A program made the position numbers and the translations under genes. Positions 7,571-15,783 of a DNA stretch of 26,413 nt are shown here, piece by piece. How positions within the stretch are numbered: position 1 is the stretch's first letter; the number at the start of each line of letters is the position of its first letter. The stretch is taken from NCBI GenBank assembly GCA_038276395.1, contig JBBQAA010000027.1, forward strand, positions 1 to 26,413, given 5' to 3'. The stretch comes from JBBQAA01 sp038276395. GTDB taxonomy: Bacteria > Actinomycetota > Thermoleophilia > Solirubrobacterales > Solirubrobacteraceae. The notes under the pieces are model-generated. The model was not told the origin of the DNA. It ran no database searches and worked only from the letters and a program-made list of their open reading frames with translations.

Positions 7571-8866
7571 TTGGCCAGCGGCAACGGACGCCATCCCCGC
7601 TACGCGCCCACGGTCCGCGAGAACCGGGCCAAGCAGCGTGCGCTCATGCTCGCGGCGCTACCCGAGGGCGAAGACCTCTCCGAGCTCGAGGAGCTCCTGC
7701 GCACCGCCGGCGTCGCCGTCGTCGGCGCTGTCGTCCAGCACCGGGAGTCGCCGCACCCCGACACGTACCTCGGCAAGGGCAAGGTTGAGGAGGTCAAGGC
7801 GCTCGCGCGCGAGGTGGACGCCAACGTCGTGGCCTGTGACGACGAGCTCACGCCGCGCCAGGAGCGGAACCTCGAGAAGGCGCTCGAGCTGCCGGTCATC
7901 GACCGCACGGCGGTCATCCTCGACATCTTCGCCGGTCACGCGGGCTCGGCCGAGGGCAAGCTGCAGGTCGAGCTCGCCCAGCTCGAGTACAACCTCGCGC
8001 GCATGCGTGGGCTGTGGACCCACCTCGAGCGCCTCGGCGGGGGGATCGGCACCCGCGGCCCCGGCGAGTCCCAGATCGAGACCGATCGCCGCCTCGCGCG
8101 CGACCGGATCGCCGCGCTGCGCCGCCGCCTGGACCACGTGCGGGACACGCGCGGCGTCCAGCGCGCCGAGCGCGAGCGCGCGCAGCTGCCCACCGTCGCG
8201 CTCGCGGGCTACACCAACGCGGGGAAGTCGACGCTCCTGAACGCCCTCACCGGCGCCGAGGTCGGGGTGCGCGACCGGCTCTTTCACACGCTCGACCCGT
8301 CGACGCGCACGACCCGGGTCGGTGGGCGGGAGACGCTGGTGACCGACACCGTCGGCTTCATCGCCAAGCTGCCCCACCAGCTCGTCGAGGCGTTCGGCGC
8401 GACGCTCGAGGAGACCAAGCGGGCCGACGTCCTGCTCCACGTGATCGACGCCTCGGCGCCCGCGGAGCAGCTCGAGGAGATGCTGCGCGCGGTCGAGGAC
8501 GTGCTCGAGGAGATCGGCGCCAGCGAGCGCCCCCGGCTGCTCGTGCTCAACAAGATCGACCTCGTGGACGACGGGCGGCGGCGGGAGCTCGCCTTCTCCC
8601 ACCGCGAGGGGATACCCGTCTCCGCGACGACGGGGGAGGGACTGTCCCTCCTGCTCGACGCGATCGAGACCGAGCTCGCCGGGCGGCTGCGCCGGGTGGA
8701 GCTGCTCCTGCCCTTCGCCGAGGGCGGGCGGGTGGCCGAGCTGCACTCGCTCGACGGCGAGCTCGTGCGCGAGGACACCGCCGAGGGCGTCCGCGTCTCC
8801 GCCCGCGTGCCGGCCGCCGCGGCGGCGCGCTTCGAGCGCTTCGCCGTCCCGGCGCCGCCGGCGTGA
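7571..8866 (+). CDS. hflX: Ribosome-associated GTPase HflX
   Basis: HflX binds the 50S subunit, splits stalled or hibernating ribosomes and aids heat-stress recovery. The 431-aa protein has the HflX N-terminal domain with the YLGKGKVEE motif, the GGIGTRGPGE linker, and a G domain with G1 GYTNAGKST (213-221), G3 DTVGF (259-263) and G4 NKID (327-330). The start is TTG 7571, the first possible in-frame start after a stop at 7556; ATG 7646 (codon 26) is the alternative. A leaderless TTG start would be unusual. The stop overlaps the dut start (GTGA), an arrangement that couples their translation. Confidence 0.93.
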   Translation: MASGNGRHPRYAPTVRENRAKQRALMLAALPEGEDLSELEELLRTAGVAVVGAVVQHRESPHPDTYLGKGKVEEVKALAREVDANVVACDDELTPRQERNLEKALELPVIDRTAVILDIFAGHAGSAEGKLQVELAQLEYNLARMRGLWTHLERLGGGIGTRGPGESQIETDRRLARDRIAALRRRLDHVRDTRGVQRAERERAQLPTVALAGYTNAGKSTLLNALTGAEVGVRDRLFHTLDPSTRTTRVGGRETLVTDTVGFIAKLPHQLVEAFGATLEETKRADVLLHVIDASAPAEQLEEMLRAVEDVLEEIGASERPRLLVLNKIDLVDDGRRRELAFSHREGIPVSATTGEGLSLLLDAIETELAGRLRRVELLLPFAEGGRVAELHSLDGELVREDTAEGVRVSARVPAAAAARFERFAVPAPPA

Positions 8867-9294
8867 ACCTGCGCGTCCGCCGCCTGCGCGCCGAGGCGCG
8901 CCTGCCGAGCCGGGCCCATCCCGGCGACGCGGGCCTCGATCTGCACGCCGCCGAGCCGGTCCGGCTCGAGCCGGGCGAGCGCGCGTCGGTGCCCACCGGC
9001 ATCGCCATCGCGCTCCCGCCCGGGCACGCCGGGCTCGTCCTGCCCCGCTCGGGGCTCGCCGCGCGCCACGGGATCGCGCTCGTCAACGCGCCCGGGCTGA
9101 TCGACGAGGGCTACCGGGGGGAGCTCCGGGTCCTGCTCCTGAACACCGACCGCGGCGAGGCCATCGAGCTCGCCGCCGGGGACCGCATCGCCCAGCTCCT
9201 CGTCACGCCGGTGCCGACCGTCGCCGTCGAGGAGGCCGGGGTGCTCGAGGGCACCGCCCGCGGCGAGGGCGGCTTCGGCTCGAGCGGGGCGTAG
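8863..9294 (+). CDS. dut: dUTP diphosphatase (trimeric dUTPase)
   Basis: Dut hydrolyses dUTP to dUMP and pyrophosphate, keeping uracil out of DNA and supplying dTMP synthesis. At 143 aa it is the usual length of the trimeric enzyme. The five motifs are visible: DAGLDLHA (22-29), PTGIAIALP, PRSGLAARHG (61-70), NAPGLIDEGYRGEL with catalytic Asp81, and the C-terminal glycine-rich RGEGGFGSSG that closes over the nucleotide. GTG 8863 overlaps the hflX stop. A J-domain gene begins one base after its stop. Confidence 0.95.
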   Translation: MNLRVRRLRAEARLPSRAHPGDAGLDLHAAEPVRLEPGERASVPTGIAIALPPGHAGLVLPRSGLAARHGIALVNAPGLIDEGYRGELRVLLLNTDRGEAIELAAGDRIAQLLVTPVPTVAVEEAGVLEGTARGEGGFGSSGA

Positions 9295-9295
9295 C

Positions 9296-9910
9296 GTGGC
9301 CGGCTCACCGCTCGCGCGTGACCCCCGCGCGGTGCTCGGCGTCGGGGAGGAGGCGACCCCGGAGGAGCTGACGGCGGCCTACCGCCGCGCCGCCCGCCGC
9401 TGGCATCCCGACCGCGCGGCCGAGGCGGGGGCGAGCGACCGCATGGCCGAGGTCAACGCCGCCTACGAGCTCCTGCGCTCCGGGCTCTGGCAGCAGCGGC
9501 GCCACCCGGCGCGGCGGCCGGCGCGAGCGGGCGCGGGCGACGCCGTCCCGGCCGCGGTGCGCCGCGCGCTCGGCCCCGAGCTGGCCGCGGCGCTCCGTCC
9601 CGGTGAGGCGGTCTGCCTCGTCACCCCGGCCGCGACGTGGACGAGCCCGCAGACGATCCTCGCCGCCACCACGGAGCGGCTGCTCTGGCTGCTCGACGAC
9701 GCGCCCGTCCACCGCGTGCGCTTCGCCCGCTACCGCGACCTGGCGGAGGTCGGCGTGCGCGCCCCCCGCCTGCGGCGCTCGACGGCCGAGCTCCGCGCCC
9801 GCACGCACGGCGGCCGCCGGCTCGCGTTCTCCGAGCTCCGGCCGGCCACGGCGGAGGCGCTCGCGGCCCGCGCGCGTAAGAACGGGGTAAGCGCCGCAGA
9901 CTATCCTTAG
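9296..9910 (+). CDS. J-domain protein with a novel C-terminal PH-like domain
   Basis: Residues 8-62 form a J domain with the HPD motif at 37-39 (RRWHPDRA), which stimulates Hsp70 ATPase activity. There is no G/F region, zinc finger or DnaJ C-terminal domain. After a basic, alanine-rich linker (about 63-85), residues 90-190 alternate short strands: a TTERLLWLLDD segment, a VHRVRFARYRDLAEV segment and a GRRLAFSEL segment. This resembles bacterial PH-like domains that begin with 'ALTDRRLLL' and end with a helix; that is inference from pattern only. GTG 9296 lies one base after the dut stop. It is likely a specialised DnaK co-chaperone; its target is unknown. Confidence 0.7.
   Translation: MAGSPLARDPRAVLGVGEEATPEELTAAYRRAARRWHPDRAAEAGASDRMAEVNAAYELLRSGLWQQRRHPARRPARAGAGDAVPAAVRRALGPELAAALRPGEAVCLVTPAATWTSPQTILAATTERLLWLLDDAPVHRVRFARYRDLAEVGVRAPRLRRSTAELRARTHGGRRLAFSELRPATAEALAARARKNGVSAADYP
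9902..9907 (+). promoter_or_regulatory. -10 hexamer of msrB (leaderless type)
   Basis: TATCCT, at the very end of the J-domain gene, ends 7 nt before the msrB ATG. The same hexamer stands before the cyclophilin gene at 18031-18036. No Shine-Dalgarno sequence is present. Confidence 0.5.
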
Positions 9911-9914
9911 AGCC

Positions 9915-10313
9915 ATGGAGAAGACTGAGAAGACCGACGCGGAGTGGCGCGCAGAGCTGACGCCCGAGCAGTACGACATCCTGCGCAAGAAGGGCACCGA
10001 GCGGCCCTTCGCCGGCCGGTATGTGCACGAGAAGACCGACGGTACCTACCGCTGCGCGGCGTGCGGCACGGAGCTCTTCGACTCCGGCACGAAGTTCGAC
10101 TCCGGCACCGGCTGGCCGAGCTTCACCGAACCGAAAAACCTCGAGCACGTCGAGCTGAAGTCCGACCGCTCGCTGTTCATGAAGCGCACCGAGGTCCTGT
10201 GCAAGAACTGCGGCGGCCACCTCGGCCACGTCTTCGACGACGGGCCCGGGCCCACCGGCCAGCGCTACTGCATCAACTCCGCCGCGCTCGAGCTCGACCC
10301 CGCCGGGGAGTAG
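9915..10313 (+). CDS. msrB: Peptide-methionine (R)-S-oxide reductase
   Basis: MsrB reduces methionine-R-sulfoxide in oxidised proteins. The 132-aa protein has the structural zinc cysteines C47/C50 (CAAC) and C96/C99 (CKNC), the GTGWPSF substrate loop, the GGHLGHVFDDGP motif, and catalytic Cys119 in RYCINS. ATG 9915 is 4 bp after the J-domain gene stop but has its own -10 candidate, so it may be transcribed both alone and by read-through. Confidence 0.95.
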   Translation: MEKTEKTDAEWRAELTPEQYDILRKKGTERPFAGRYVHEKTDGTYRCAACGTELFDSGTKFDSGTGWPSFTEPKNLEHVELKSDRSLFMKRTEVLCKNCGGHLGHVFDDGPGPTGQRYCINSAALELDPAGE

Positions 10314-10370
10314 AGTGAAACCCACCGGTTCCCGGGAGTATCCGGCCGCGTTCTCGGGTAGGCCGATCGT

Positions 10371-10601
10371 ATGGGAGAGAAGGCCAAGAAGAGTTCCAAG
10401 CGCTCGGGCATGAACGCCGACAGGTTCTGGTACGCGCTGCCGGGGCTGGCGATCATCGCGTTCTTCGTCTGGGTGCTGAGCGAGATGGGCGCCCAGTCCT
10501 CGGGCGGGACCCTGACGCGCCTCCTGCTCGGGATCGCCATCACGCTCGGCGGCGGCGGGCTGTTGTTCGGGCTGCTCACGCGCTTCGGCTCGAGCAAATA
10601 A
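10371..10601 (+). CDS. Small two-TM membrane protein, unknown function
   Basis: A 76-aa protein I do not recognise. A lysine/serine-rich cytoplasmic start (residues 1-13) is followed by two hydrophobic segments, about 18-38 and 50-70, separated by a short polar loop, giving an expected N-in, C-in topology; the second segment is glycine-rich. TAGGCC ends 6 nt before the ATG, close to the leaderless pattern but lacking the final T. The reading frame is open and compositionally typical, so I take it as a real gene. Confidence 0.6.
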   Translation: MGEKAKKSSKRSGMNADRFWYALPGLAIIAFFVWVLSEMGAQSSGGTLTRLLLGIAITLGGGGLLFGLLTRFGSSK

Positions 10602-10655
10602 CATTCAGACGAGCTGACGGGCTGACGGCGCCGCACTGCCGAGCTCGGCGCGATT

Positions 10656-10672
10656 CCCGGGCGCGCCCCGGG
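10656..10672. terminator. Hairpin in the intergenic region after the small membrane protein
   Basis: CCCGGG at 10656-10661 can pair with CCCGGG at 10667-10672 around a 5-nt loop. Just upstream, 10638-10649 is a perfect 12-bp palindrome. Either could end transcription from the left; no T tract is present. The rest of 10602-10894 (293 bp) is GC-rich with no credible gene. Confidence 0.3.
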
Positions 10673-10845
10673 CGAGAGCAGGGTCGCAGCGACGGGTGGG
10701 CGGCATTTCGCGCCGTGCAGGGACGCCAGCCCACCCCCGGGCAGGGCAGGCCCCCCCGGACAGGCACGCTTCCCCGGGCGCGGCAGGCTTCCCGAGCGCC
10801 GCGGCGGCCGGACACCTCAGGTCGGCTGGCCCTGAGCCTGACGGC

Positions 10846-10871
10846 CCGGCGGCGCATCTGCACGCCGCCGG
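10846..10871 (-). terminator. Strong hairpin after the osmoprotectant importer operon
   Basis: A 9-bp perfect stem (CCGGCGGCG at 10846-10854, CGCCGCCGG at 10863-10871) closes an 8-nt loop, 23 bp beyond the stop of the binding-protein gene. A second stem, CTCAGG/CCTGAG at 10816-10836, follows. There is no U tract, consistent with a GC-rich actinobacterial terminator. Confidence 0.45.
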
Positions 10872-10894
10872 CCCGCCGGCACAACCTCCCGGCG

Positions 10895-11857
10895 CTACTT
10901 CAGCAGGCCGTTGGCCTGCAGGAACAGCTTCGCCACGGCCATCGGGTCCTGCTTGTTCAGGTCGACCGCGGCGTTCATCTTCCGCATCGCCTCGGTCGTG
11001 AGCTTGGCGCTCACGGCGTTGAGGGTCGACTCGAACGCCGGGCCCTCCTTGGCCAGCAGCTTCTTCGAGACCACGGGGGCGACGTTCTGGAAGCCGAAGA
11101 CGCCCTTCGGGTCGGAGAGCACCGCGTACTTGCCGCCCTGGAGCTGGCCGTCGGTCGTGAAGACGTCGGCCACGTCGACCTTGCCCTGGTTCAGCGCCTG
11201 GTACTGCAGGCCGATGGTCAGCGGCTTGAACGCGAAGTTCGTCAGCCCGTAGACCTGCTTGAGGCCGACGAGGCCGGCCTGGCGGGAGCGGAACTCCGGC
11301 GGCCCGGCGAGCCGCACCGTGCCGGCCTTCTTCAGGTCGGGGATGCTCTTCAGCCCCTTCTTCTTGGCGTAGGCCGAGGTCGCGGCCAGCGCGTCCTTGT
11401 CCTCGAAGGGCGTCTTGTCGAGTAGCGTGAAGCCGCGGCCCTCCTCGAAGGCCTTGGCCTGCATGTAGGTCTCCTCCGCGCTCTTGGCGAGCTTCGTCTG
11501 GTGCTTCAGCTCCTGGATGATCACCCCGGTGTACTCGGGGTAGAAGTCGAGCTTGCCGGAGGTCAGCGCCTTGTCGATCAGCTCCGAGGAGCCGATGTTC
11601 TTCTTCAGGCTGACCGTGAAGCCCTTGGCCTCGAGCGCCTGCTTGTAGAGCTCACCGAGCAGGAACTGCTCCGTGAAGTTCTTGTCGCCCATGGTGATCG
11701 GGGGCTTGCCCTTGCCGGGCTGACCGCTCGGGGCGGCCGGGGTTGAGGACGAGCTCGACGACGGTGAGGAGGACGAGCTCTTGCTGGACGAACCGCAGGC
11801 CGCGACCAGAAGGGCGACGGCGATGAGGCCTATGAGCATCAGGAGTGGGCGACGCAC
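10895..11857 (-). CDS. Osmoprotectant ABC transporter substrate-binding lipoprotein (OpuBC/OsmF type)
   Basis: This captures glycine betaine, choline or related quaternary amines outside the membrane. The 320-aa protein begins with a lipoprotein signal peptide ending LVAAC, lipidated Cys21, then a long serine-rich tether (about 22-45). The mature domain starts with ITMGDKNFTEQFLLGELY and contains YPEYTG and the VFTTDGQL segment, typical of the OpuAC/OpuBC quaternary amine family. I chose GTG 11857 because AAAGGA lies 7 nt upstream; an ATG at 11887 would add ten polar residues before the signal. It is the last gene of the four-gene importer operon. Exact ligand unknown. Confidence 0.87.
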   Translation of the reverse strand: MRRPLLMLIGLIAVALLVAACGSSSKSSSSSPSSSSSSTPAAPSGQPGKGKPPITMGDKNFTEQFLLGELYKQALEAKGFTVSLKKNIGSSELIDKALTSGKLDFYPEYTGVIIQELKHQTKLAKSAEETYMQAKAFEEGRGFTLLDKTPFEDKDALAATSAYAKKKGLKSIPDLKKAGTVRLAGPPEFRSRQAGLVGLKQVYGLTNFAFKPLTIGLQYQALNQGKVDVADVFTTDGQLQGGKYAVLSDPKGVFGFQNVAPVVSKKLLAKEGPAFESTLNAVSAKLTTEAMRKMNAAVDLNKQDPMAVAKLFLQANGLLK

Positions 11858-11888
11858 CTGAGCGTTCCTTTCGTTGGGGATGGGCATG

Positions 11889-12563
11889 TCAGAAGGCGGT
11901 GGCGGGGCCGACCTCGGGCGCGCCGCGAAGGCCGCGCGGGGTGAGCAGGCGCTGGATGCCGGCGAGCAGCACCTCGGCGAGGATCGCCAGGAGCGCCACC
12001 CAGATGGCGGCGGCGAGCACGCCCTGGATCCGGTAGGTCGCCTGGTCGGCGATGATGTCGCCCAGGCCGCCGCCCCCGAAGAAGCCGCCGAGGGTGGCGG
12101 TGGCGATGACGTACACGGTGGCCGTGCGGATGCCGGCGAAGATGAGCGGCAGCGCGAGGGGCAGCTCGACCCGAGCCAGGACCTCGCGCGGGCGCATTCC
12201 CATGCCCTTGGCGGCCTCGACGGCGTCCGGGTCGACGCCGGCGATCGCCACGTAGGCGTTCGTCAGCATCGGCGGGACGGCGAGGACGACGAGGGCGATG
12301 ATGACCGTGGAGCGGCCGACGCCGACGAAGGGCAGGGCGATCGAGAGCACGGCGAGGCTGGGCAGCGCGCGGCCGATGTTCGAGATGTTGATGGCCAGGA
12401 AGGAGCCCCGGCGGAGGTGGCCGAGCCAGACGCCGAGCGGCACCGCGAGCACGAGCGAGATGAGCGTGGCGATCCCGGCGATGCTGAGATGGGTGAGCGT
12501 GTCGCGCCGCAGGAGGTCGAGGTTGTCCCCGATGAACGTGAAGGCGTGACCGATGTCACTCAT
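11889..12563 (-). CDS. Osmoprotectant ABC transporter permease (first copy)
   Basis: A 224-aa inner-membrane permease of the ProW/OpuBB family with about five or six hydrophobic segments. The ATPase-coupling EAA loop is visible as EAAKGMGMRPREVLARVELPLALP, followed by the GGLGDIIADQ segment common to this family. It starts at ATG 12563, overlapping the preceding permease stop by four bases (ATGA), and ends 31 bp before the binding-protein start. It pairs with the second permease to form the channel. Confidence 0.88.
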   Translation of the reverse strand: MSDIGHAFTFIGDNLDLLRRDTLTHLSIAGIATLISLVLAVPLGVWLGHLRRGSFLAINISNIGRALPSLAVLSIALPFVGVGRSTVIIALVVLAVPPMLTNAYVAIAGVDPDAVEAAKGMGMRPREVLARVELPLALPLIFAGIRTATVYVIATATLGGFFGGGGLGDIIADQATYRIQGVLAAAIWVALLAILAEVLLAGIQRLLTPRGLRGAPEVGPATAF

Positions 12564-13282
12564 CGGCTGCGCGCCTTCGCCCACGGGGTGAGCACCCGCT
12601 GGACGCCGAGGAGCAGCAGGTCGGCCCCGATCGCCAGGGCCACGGCGAGGATGCCGGCGGCGAACAGCTCGGTCTTGAACGCCCCTCCCTGGATCGCGTC
12701 GAAGATCGGCACGCCGAGGCCCTGGTTGATCCCGACGAGCGCGGCCACCGTGGCCAGCGAGATCACCGTCACCGTGGCGATGCGCAGCCCGGCGATCATG
12801 GCGGGCAGGGCGAGCGGCAGCTCCACCCGCCACAGCACCTGGCGCCGGGTGAGGCCCATGCCCCGCGCCGCCTCCCTGACCTCGCTCGGGACCTCGGCGA
12901 GGCCGGTGGTGAAGTTGCGGAAGAGGATGAGCAGCGTGTAGGAGACGAGCGCGATCTCCACCGTGAGGAACGTCAGGCCGGTGATGGGGACGAGGATCTG
13001 GAAGAGCGCGAGGCTCGGGATGGTGTAGAGGACGCCCGAGACGAAGGTCACGGGCGGCCCGACGCGGCGGTCGCGGTGGGCGAGCAGGGTGAGCCCGAAG
13101 GCGATCGCGGTGCCGATGGCGATGGCCACGGTCGTGAGGAGCAGGTGCTGGCGCAGCGCGGGCCAGAACGTGTTGCCCCAGCGCCCGGAGAACCAGCTCC
13201 AGCAGAAGGTGCCGTTGTCCCTGACGCACGAGGAGGCGCCGCCGAAGTTCGGCACCACGGTTGCGGCGATGAGCGCGTTCAC
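12560..13282 (-). CDS. Osmoprotectant ABC transporter permease (second copy)
   Basis: A 240-aa permease paralogous to its neighbour. It has an extra N-terminal external segment with two cysteines (SSCVRDNGTFCWSW) before the first full transmembrane helix; this resembles other actinobacterial OpuC permeases, and the Cys pair could form a disulfide outside the membrane. The EAA loop reads EAARGMGLTRRQVLWRVELPLALP. GTG 13282 overlaps the ATPase stop (GTGA). Two distinct permease subunits point to an OpuC/OsmVWYX-type importer rather than a ProU type with a single permease. Confidence 0.88.
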   Translation of the reverse strand: MNALIAATVVPNFGGASSCVRDNGTFCWSWFSGRWGNTFWPALRQHLLLTTVAIAIGTAIAFGLTLLAHRDRRVGPPVTFVSGVLYTIPSLALFQILVPITGLTFLTVEIALVSYTLLILFRNFTTGLAEVPSEVREAARGMGLTRRQVLWRVELPLALPAMIAGLRIATVTVISLATVAALVGINQGLGVPIFDAIQGGAFKTELFAAGILAVALAIGADLLLLGVQRVLTPWAKARSR

Positions 13283-14286
13283 GACTCGAGCGTGGCGGTG
13301 ATGAGCTCGGTCGAGACGAGCCCCGTCACCTGGCCGTCCTCCTCGAGGACAGGCAGCGGCTTGCCGCCGTAGGAGAGGATGAGCGAGAGCGCGTCGCGCA
13401 GCGAGGTCCGCTCCTCGAGCGTCGGCTCGCCGTTGCGCTCGAAGCCGTCGGCGGGCAGCAGCTTCAGGTCAGAGACGCGGGCCAGCGACAGGCGCTTGAG
13501 CGAGCGGTCCTGACCGACGAACTGGGCGACGAACTCGTCCTCGGGCTTGGTCAGGAGATCGTCGGGCGTCGCGTACTGGGCGAGCTTGCCGCCCTCGCGC
13601 AGGATCGCGATGCGGTCGCCCATCTTGATCGCCTCGTCGATGTCGTGCGTGACGAAGACGATCGTCTTCTGGATCTCGCGCTGCAGGCGCAGGAACTCGT
13701 CCTGCAGGCGCTCGCGGTTGATCGGGTCGATCGCGCCGAAGGGCTCGTCCATGAGCATGAGGGGCGGGTCGGCGGCCAGCGCGCGGGCCACGCCGACGCG
13801 CTGGCGCTGCCCGCCCGAGAGCTGGCCAGGATAGCGGTCGCGCACGTCGTCGGGCAGGTCGATCAGGTCGAGCAGCTCGGCGATGCGCTTGGCCGTGCGC
13901 TCCTTCTCCCAGCCGAGCAGCCGCGGCACCGTGGCGATGTTCTGGGCGATCGTCAGGTGGGGGAAGAGCCCGATCTGCTGGATCACGTAGCCGATCTCCC
14001 GGCGCAGCTCGGCGGGGTTGCGGTCGCGGACCGAGCGGCCGTCGAGCAGGATGTCGCCGTCGGTGATCTCGATCATGCGGTTGACCATCCGCATGGCCGT
14101 CGTCTTCCCGCAGCCCGACGGGCCGACGAGCACGCAGACCTCGCCGGCCGGCACCTCGAGGGAGAGCTCGTCCACGGCAGGCTTCGCCGACCCGGCGTAG
14201 CGCTTGGTGGCGGACTGGAACTCCAGGGGCGCCGCACTCGGATACGACGACGGCCCCTCGGACTGGGCGGTGTTCGATCTGTTCAC
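13279..14286 (-). CDS. Osmoprotectant ABC transporter ATP-binding protein with CBS domain
   Basis: The 335-aa ATPase energises betaine-type uptake. Seen: Walker A GPSGCGKTT (55-63), Q loop, signature LSGGQRQR (156-163), Walker B LMLMDEP (176-182) and switch His in VTHDIDEA. After about residue 275 there is a CBS-like segment (TLEERTSLRDALSLIL...GKPLPVLEEDGQVTGLVS), which in OpuA/OpuC ATPases senses ionic strength. GTG 14286 has a GGGGGA sequence just upstream. It is first in the operon. A TAGACT hexamer lies about 41 nt upstream, overlapping the gatD stop. Confidence 0.9.
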   Translation of the reverse strand: MNRSNTAQSEGPSSYPSAAPLEFQSATKRYAGSAKPAVDELSLEVPAGEVCVLVGPSGCGKTTAMRMVNRMIEITDGDILLDGRSVRDRNPAELRREIGYVIQQIGLFPHLTIAQNIATVPRLLGWEKERTAKRIAELLDLIDLPDDVRDRYPGQLSGGQRQRVGVARALAADPPLMLMDEPFGAIDPINRERLQDEFLRLQREIQKTIVFVTHDIDEAIKMGDRIAILREGGKLAQYATPDDLLTKPEDEFVAQFVGQDRSLKRLSLARVSDLKLLPADGFERNGEPTLEERTSLRDALSLILSYGGKPLPVLEEDGQVTGLVSTELITATLES

Positions 14287-14327
14287 GGGAGGCGTCCCCC
14301 GCCGGGCTCTCGCCGGCCGGTGAGGAA

Positions 14328-14333
14328 AGTCTA
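14328..14333 (-). promoter_or_regulatory. Candidate -10 hexamer of the importer operon
   Basis: TAGACT on the minus strand overlaps the TAG stop of gatD and lies 41 nt before the ATPase GTG, predicting a short leader rather than a leaderless message. The same hexamer precedes hflX and the gene starting at 19343. Confidence 0.4.
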
Positions 14334-15074
14334 ACCCACCCCGGCGGCGGCCCGCGCCCCGGCGTGCGCGGCGTCCTCCAGCCGGTCGTCCAGGGGCGCC
14401 AGCTCCGCTCGGCCGAGCGCCTGTGCGATCAGCCGGTCGGCGAACCAGGCGTTCTTGGGCAGGAGCGGCCCGTGGAGGTAGGTGCCGACGACGTTTCCGG
14501 AGGGTCCGCCGATGACGCCCTCGGTGCCGTCGCGGCCGTTGTTCCCGTGGCCCGCCAGCACGCGGCCGAGCGGCCGGGCGCCCGCTTCGAGGTGGGTGCG
14601 CCCGCCGTGGTTCTCGAAGCCGGCGAGCACGCGCGGAGGACCGCCGTCGAGGGTGACCTCGATCGCCGCGTTGCCGATGAGCCGCGGGCCGTCCTCCCGG
14701 ACCGTGCCCAGCGGGACGAGGCCGAGCCCCGGCAGCTCCTCCTCGCCCATGACGTAGGAGGAGCCGAGGAGCTGATAGCCGCCGCACACGGCGAGCACGA
14801 GCCCGCCGCGCGCCACGTGGGCGTGGACCGCCTCCCGCTTCTCCTCGGCCAGGTCGAGCGCGCACAGGCGCTGGTCGCGATCCTGCCCGCCGCCGATGTA
14901 GAGGAGGTCGGCGCCGTCGGGGTCGAGCGGCTCGCCGAGGGTTCGCCCCGTGAGCTCGAAGGGGATGCCCCGCCAGGCGCACCGGCGCTCGAGCAGCATC
15001 AGGTTGCCGCGGTCGGCGTAGATGTTCATGAGCTCCGGGTAGAGCGCGCAGACGCGGAGGGCGGGCTCAGGCAC
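14331..15074 (-). CDS. gatD: Lipid II isoglutaminyl synthase, glutamine amidotransferase subunit
   Basis: GatD releases ammonia from glutamine and passes it to MurT, which amidates the D-glutamate of lipid II. The 247-aa protein is a CobB/CobQ-type class I amidotransferase: nucleophile Cys97 in AVCGGYQLLG and catalytic His201 in GTYLHGPLLPKN, close to positions 94 and 189 of the S. aureus protein; GFENHGGRT is also family-typical. GTG 15074 overlaps the methyltransferase gene by 8 bp. It is the last gene of the operon and is separated from murT by a methyltransferase, which is unusual. Confidence 0.9.
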   Translation of the reverse strand: MPEPALRVCALYPELMNIYADRGNLMLLERRCAWRGIPFELTGRTLGEPLDPDGADLLYIGGGQDRDQRLCALDLAEEKREAVHAHVARGGLVLAVCGGYQLLGSSYVMGEEELPGLGLVPLGTVREDGPRLIGNAAIEVTLDGGPPRVLAGFENHGGRTHLEAGARPLGRVLAGHGNNGRDGTEGVIGGPSGNVVGTYLHGPLLPKNAWFADRLIAQALGRAELAPLDDRLEDAAHAGARAAAGVG

Positions 15075-15783
15075 GGGCGAGGATCACCACCTCGGAGCCG
15101 ACGTGGTCCTCCGTCGGCGCGATCCGCCGCCGCCCGGCGGGCACGAAGCCCGCGGCGCGGCCCTCGGCCTCGAGCTCTGAGGGGGAGACCCGCTCGAGGG
15201 TGATCGCGTCGTGCTCCTCGCTGCGCTCGCCCCGCGCGGGGAGCGTCAGCCGCACGCGCTCGATGGTCCAGCCCTCGGCGTCCTCCCTCACCCGGACGGG
15301 CTGGGAGAGGCGCGTGAGGCCGTCCTGGGTGCCGGCATCGGGCGGGGGCGGGATGGCCGTCAGCTCGTCCCACGGCTCGAGCGGGTCGGCGAGCGCCGCG
15401 GCGAGCCGCCCACCCGGGAGGAGGTGGCGTGCGGCGGCGGCGAGGAACGCGGCGCGGCCGGGCGCACCGCCGAGGAGCTGGACGGTCTGCATGGGGACGA
15501 GGACGAGCGCGACCGGCGCGGGCAGCGCGAAGTCCCGCGCGTCGGCCACGATGGTCCGCAGGGCCCGCCCGCCCGCCCGGGCGCGCAGGGCGGCGAGCAA
15601 CTCCGCCTCGCGGTCGAGCGCGACGACCTCGACACCCCGGGCGGCGAGGTCGAGGGCCACGCGCCCCGTGCCCGCTCCGACATCGAGCACCGGGCCGCCC
15701 GCCGCCGCCGCCAGCTCCCGCCACAGCGGCAGGTCGGCGGCGTAGGCACCGCACTCGAGGTCGTGCCAGGCGACGGCGCTCAC
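15067..15783 (-). CDS. Class I SAM-dependent methyltransferase between murT and gatD
   Basis: A 238-aa protein with a Rossmann methyltransferase fold: motif I VLDVGAGTGRVALDLA (32-47), an acidic residue ending strand 2 (VVALDREAELL) and VADARDF for motif II. The C-terminal half is a beta-rich segment ending HVGSEVVILARA. Substrate is unknown. It overlaps both neighbours (GTGA with murT, 8 bp with gatD), so it is surely co-transcribed with them; guilt by association suggests a cell-wall precursor or lipid carrier substrate, but this is inference. The extended upstream reading frame is a shadow of murT. Confidence 0.8.
   Translation of the reverse strand: MSAVAWHDLECGAYAADLPLWRELAAAAGGPVLDVGAGTGRVALDLAARGVEVVALDREAELLAALRARAGGRALRTIVADARDFALPAPVALVLVPMQTVQLLGGAPGRAAFLAAAARHLLPGGRLAAALADPLEPWDELTAIPPPPDAGTQDGLTRLSQPVRVREDAEGWTIERVRLTLPARGERSEEHDAITLERVSPSELEAEGRAAGFVPAGRRRIAPTEDHVGSEVVILARA

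Noticed and set aside
10602..10894. SRP RNA, RNase P RNA or tmRNA in the intergenic region
   Set aside because: I looked on both strands for the SRP GGAA tetraloop context and for conserved RNase P or tmRNA segments and found none.
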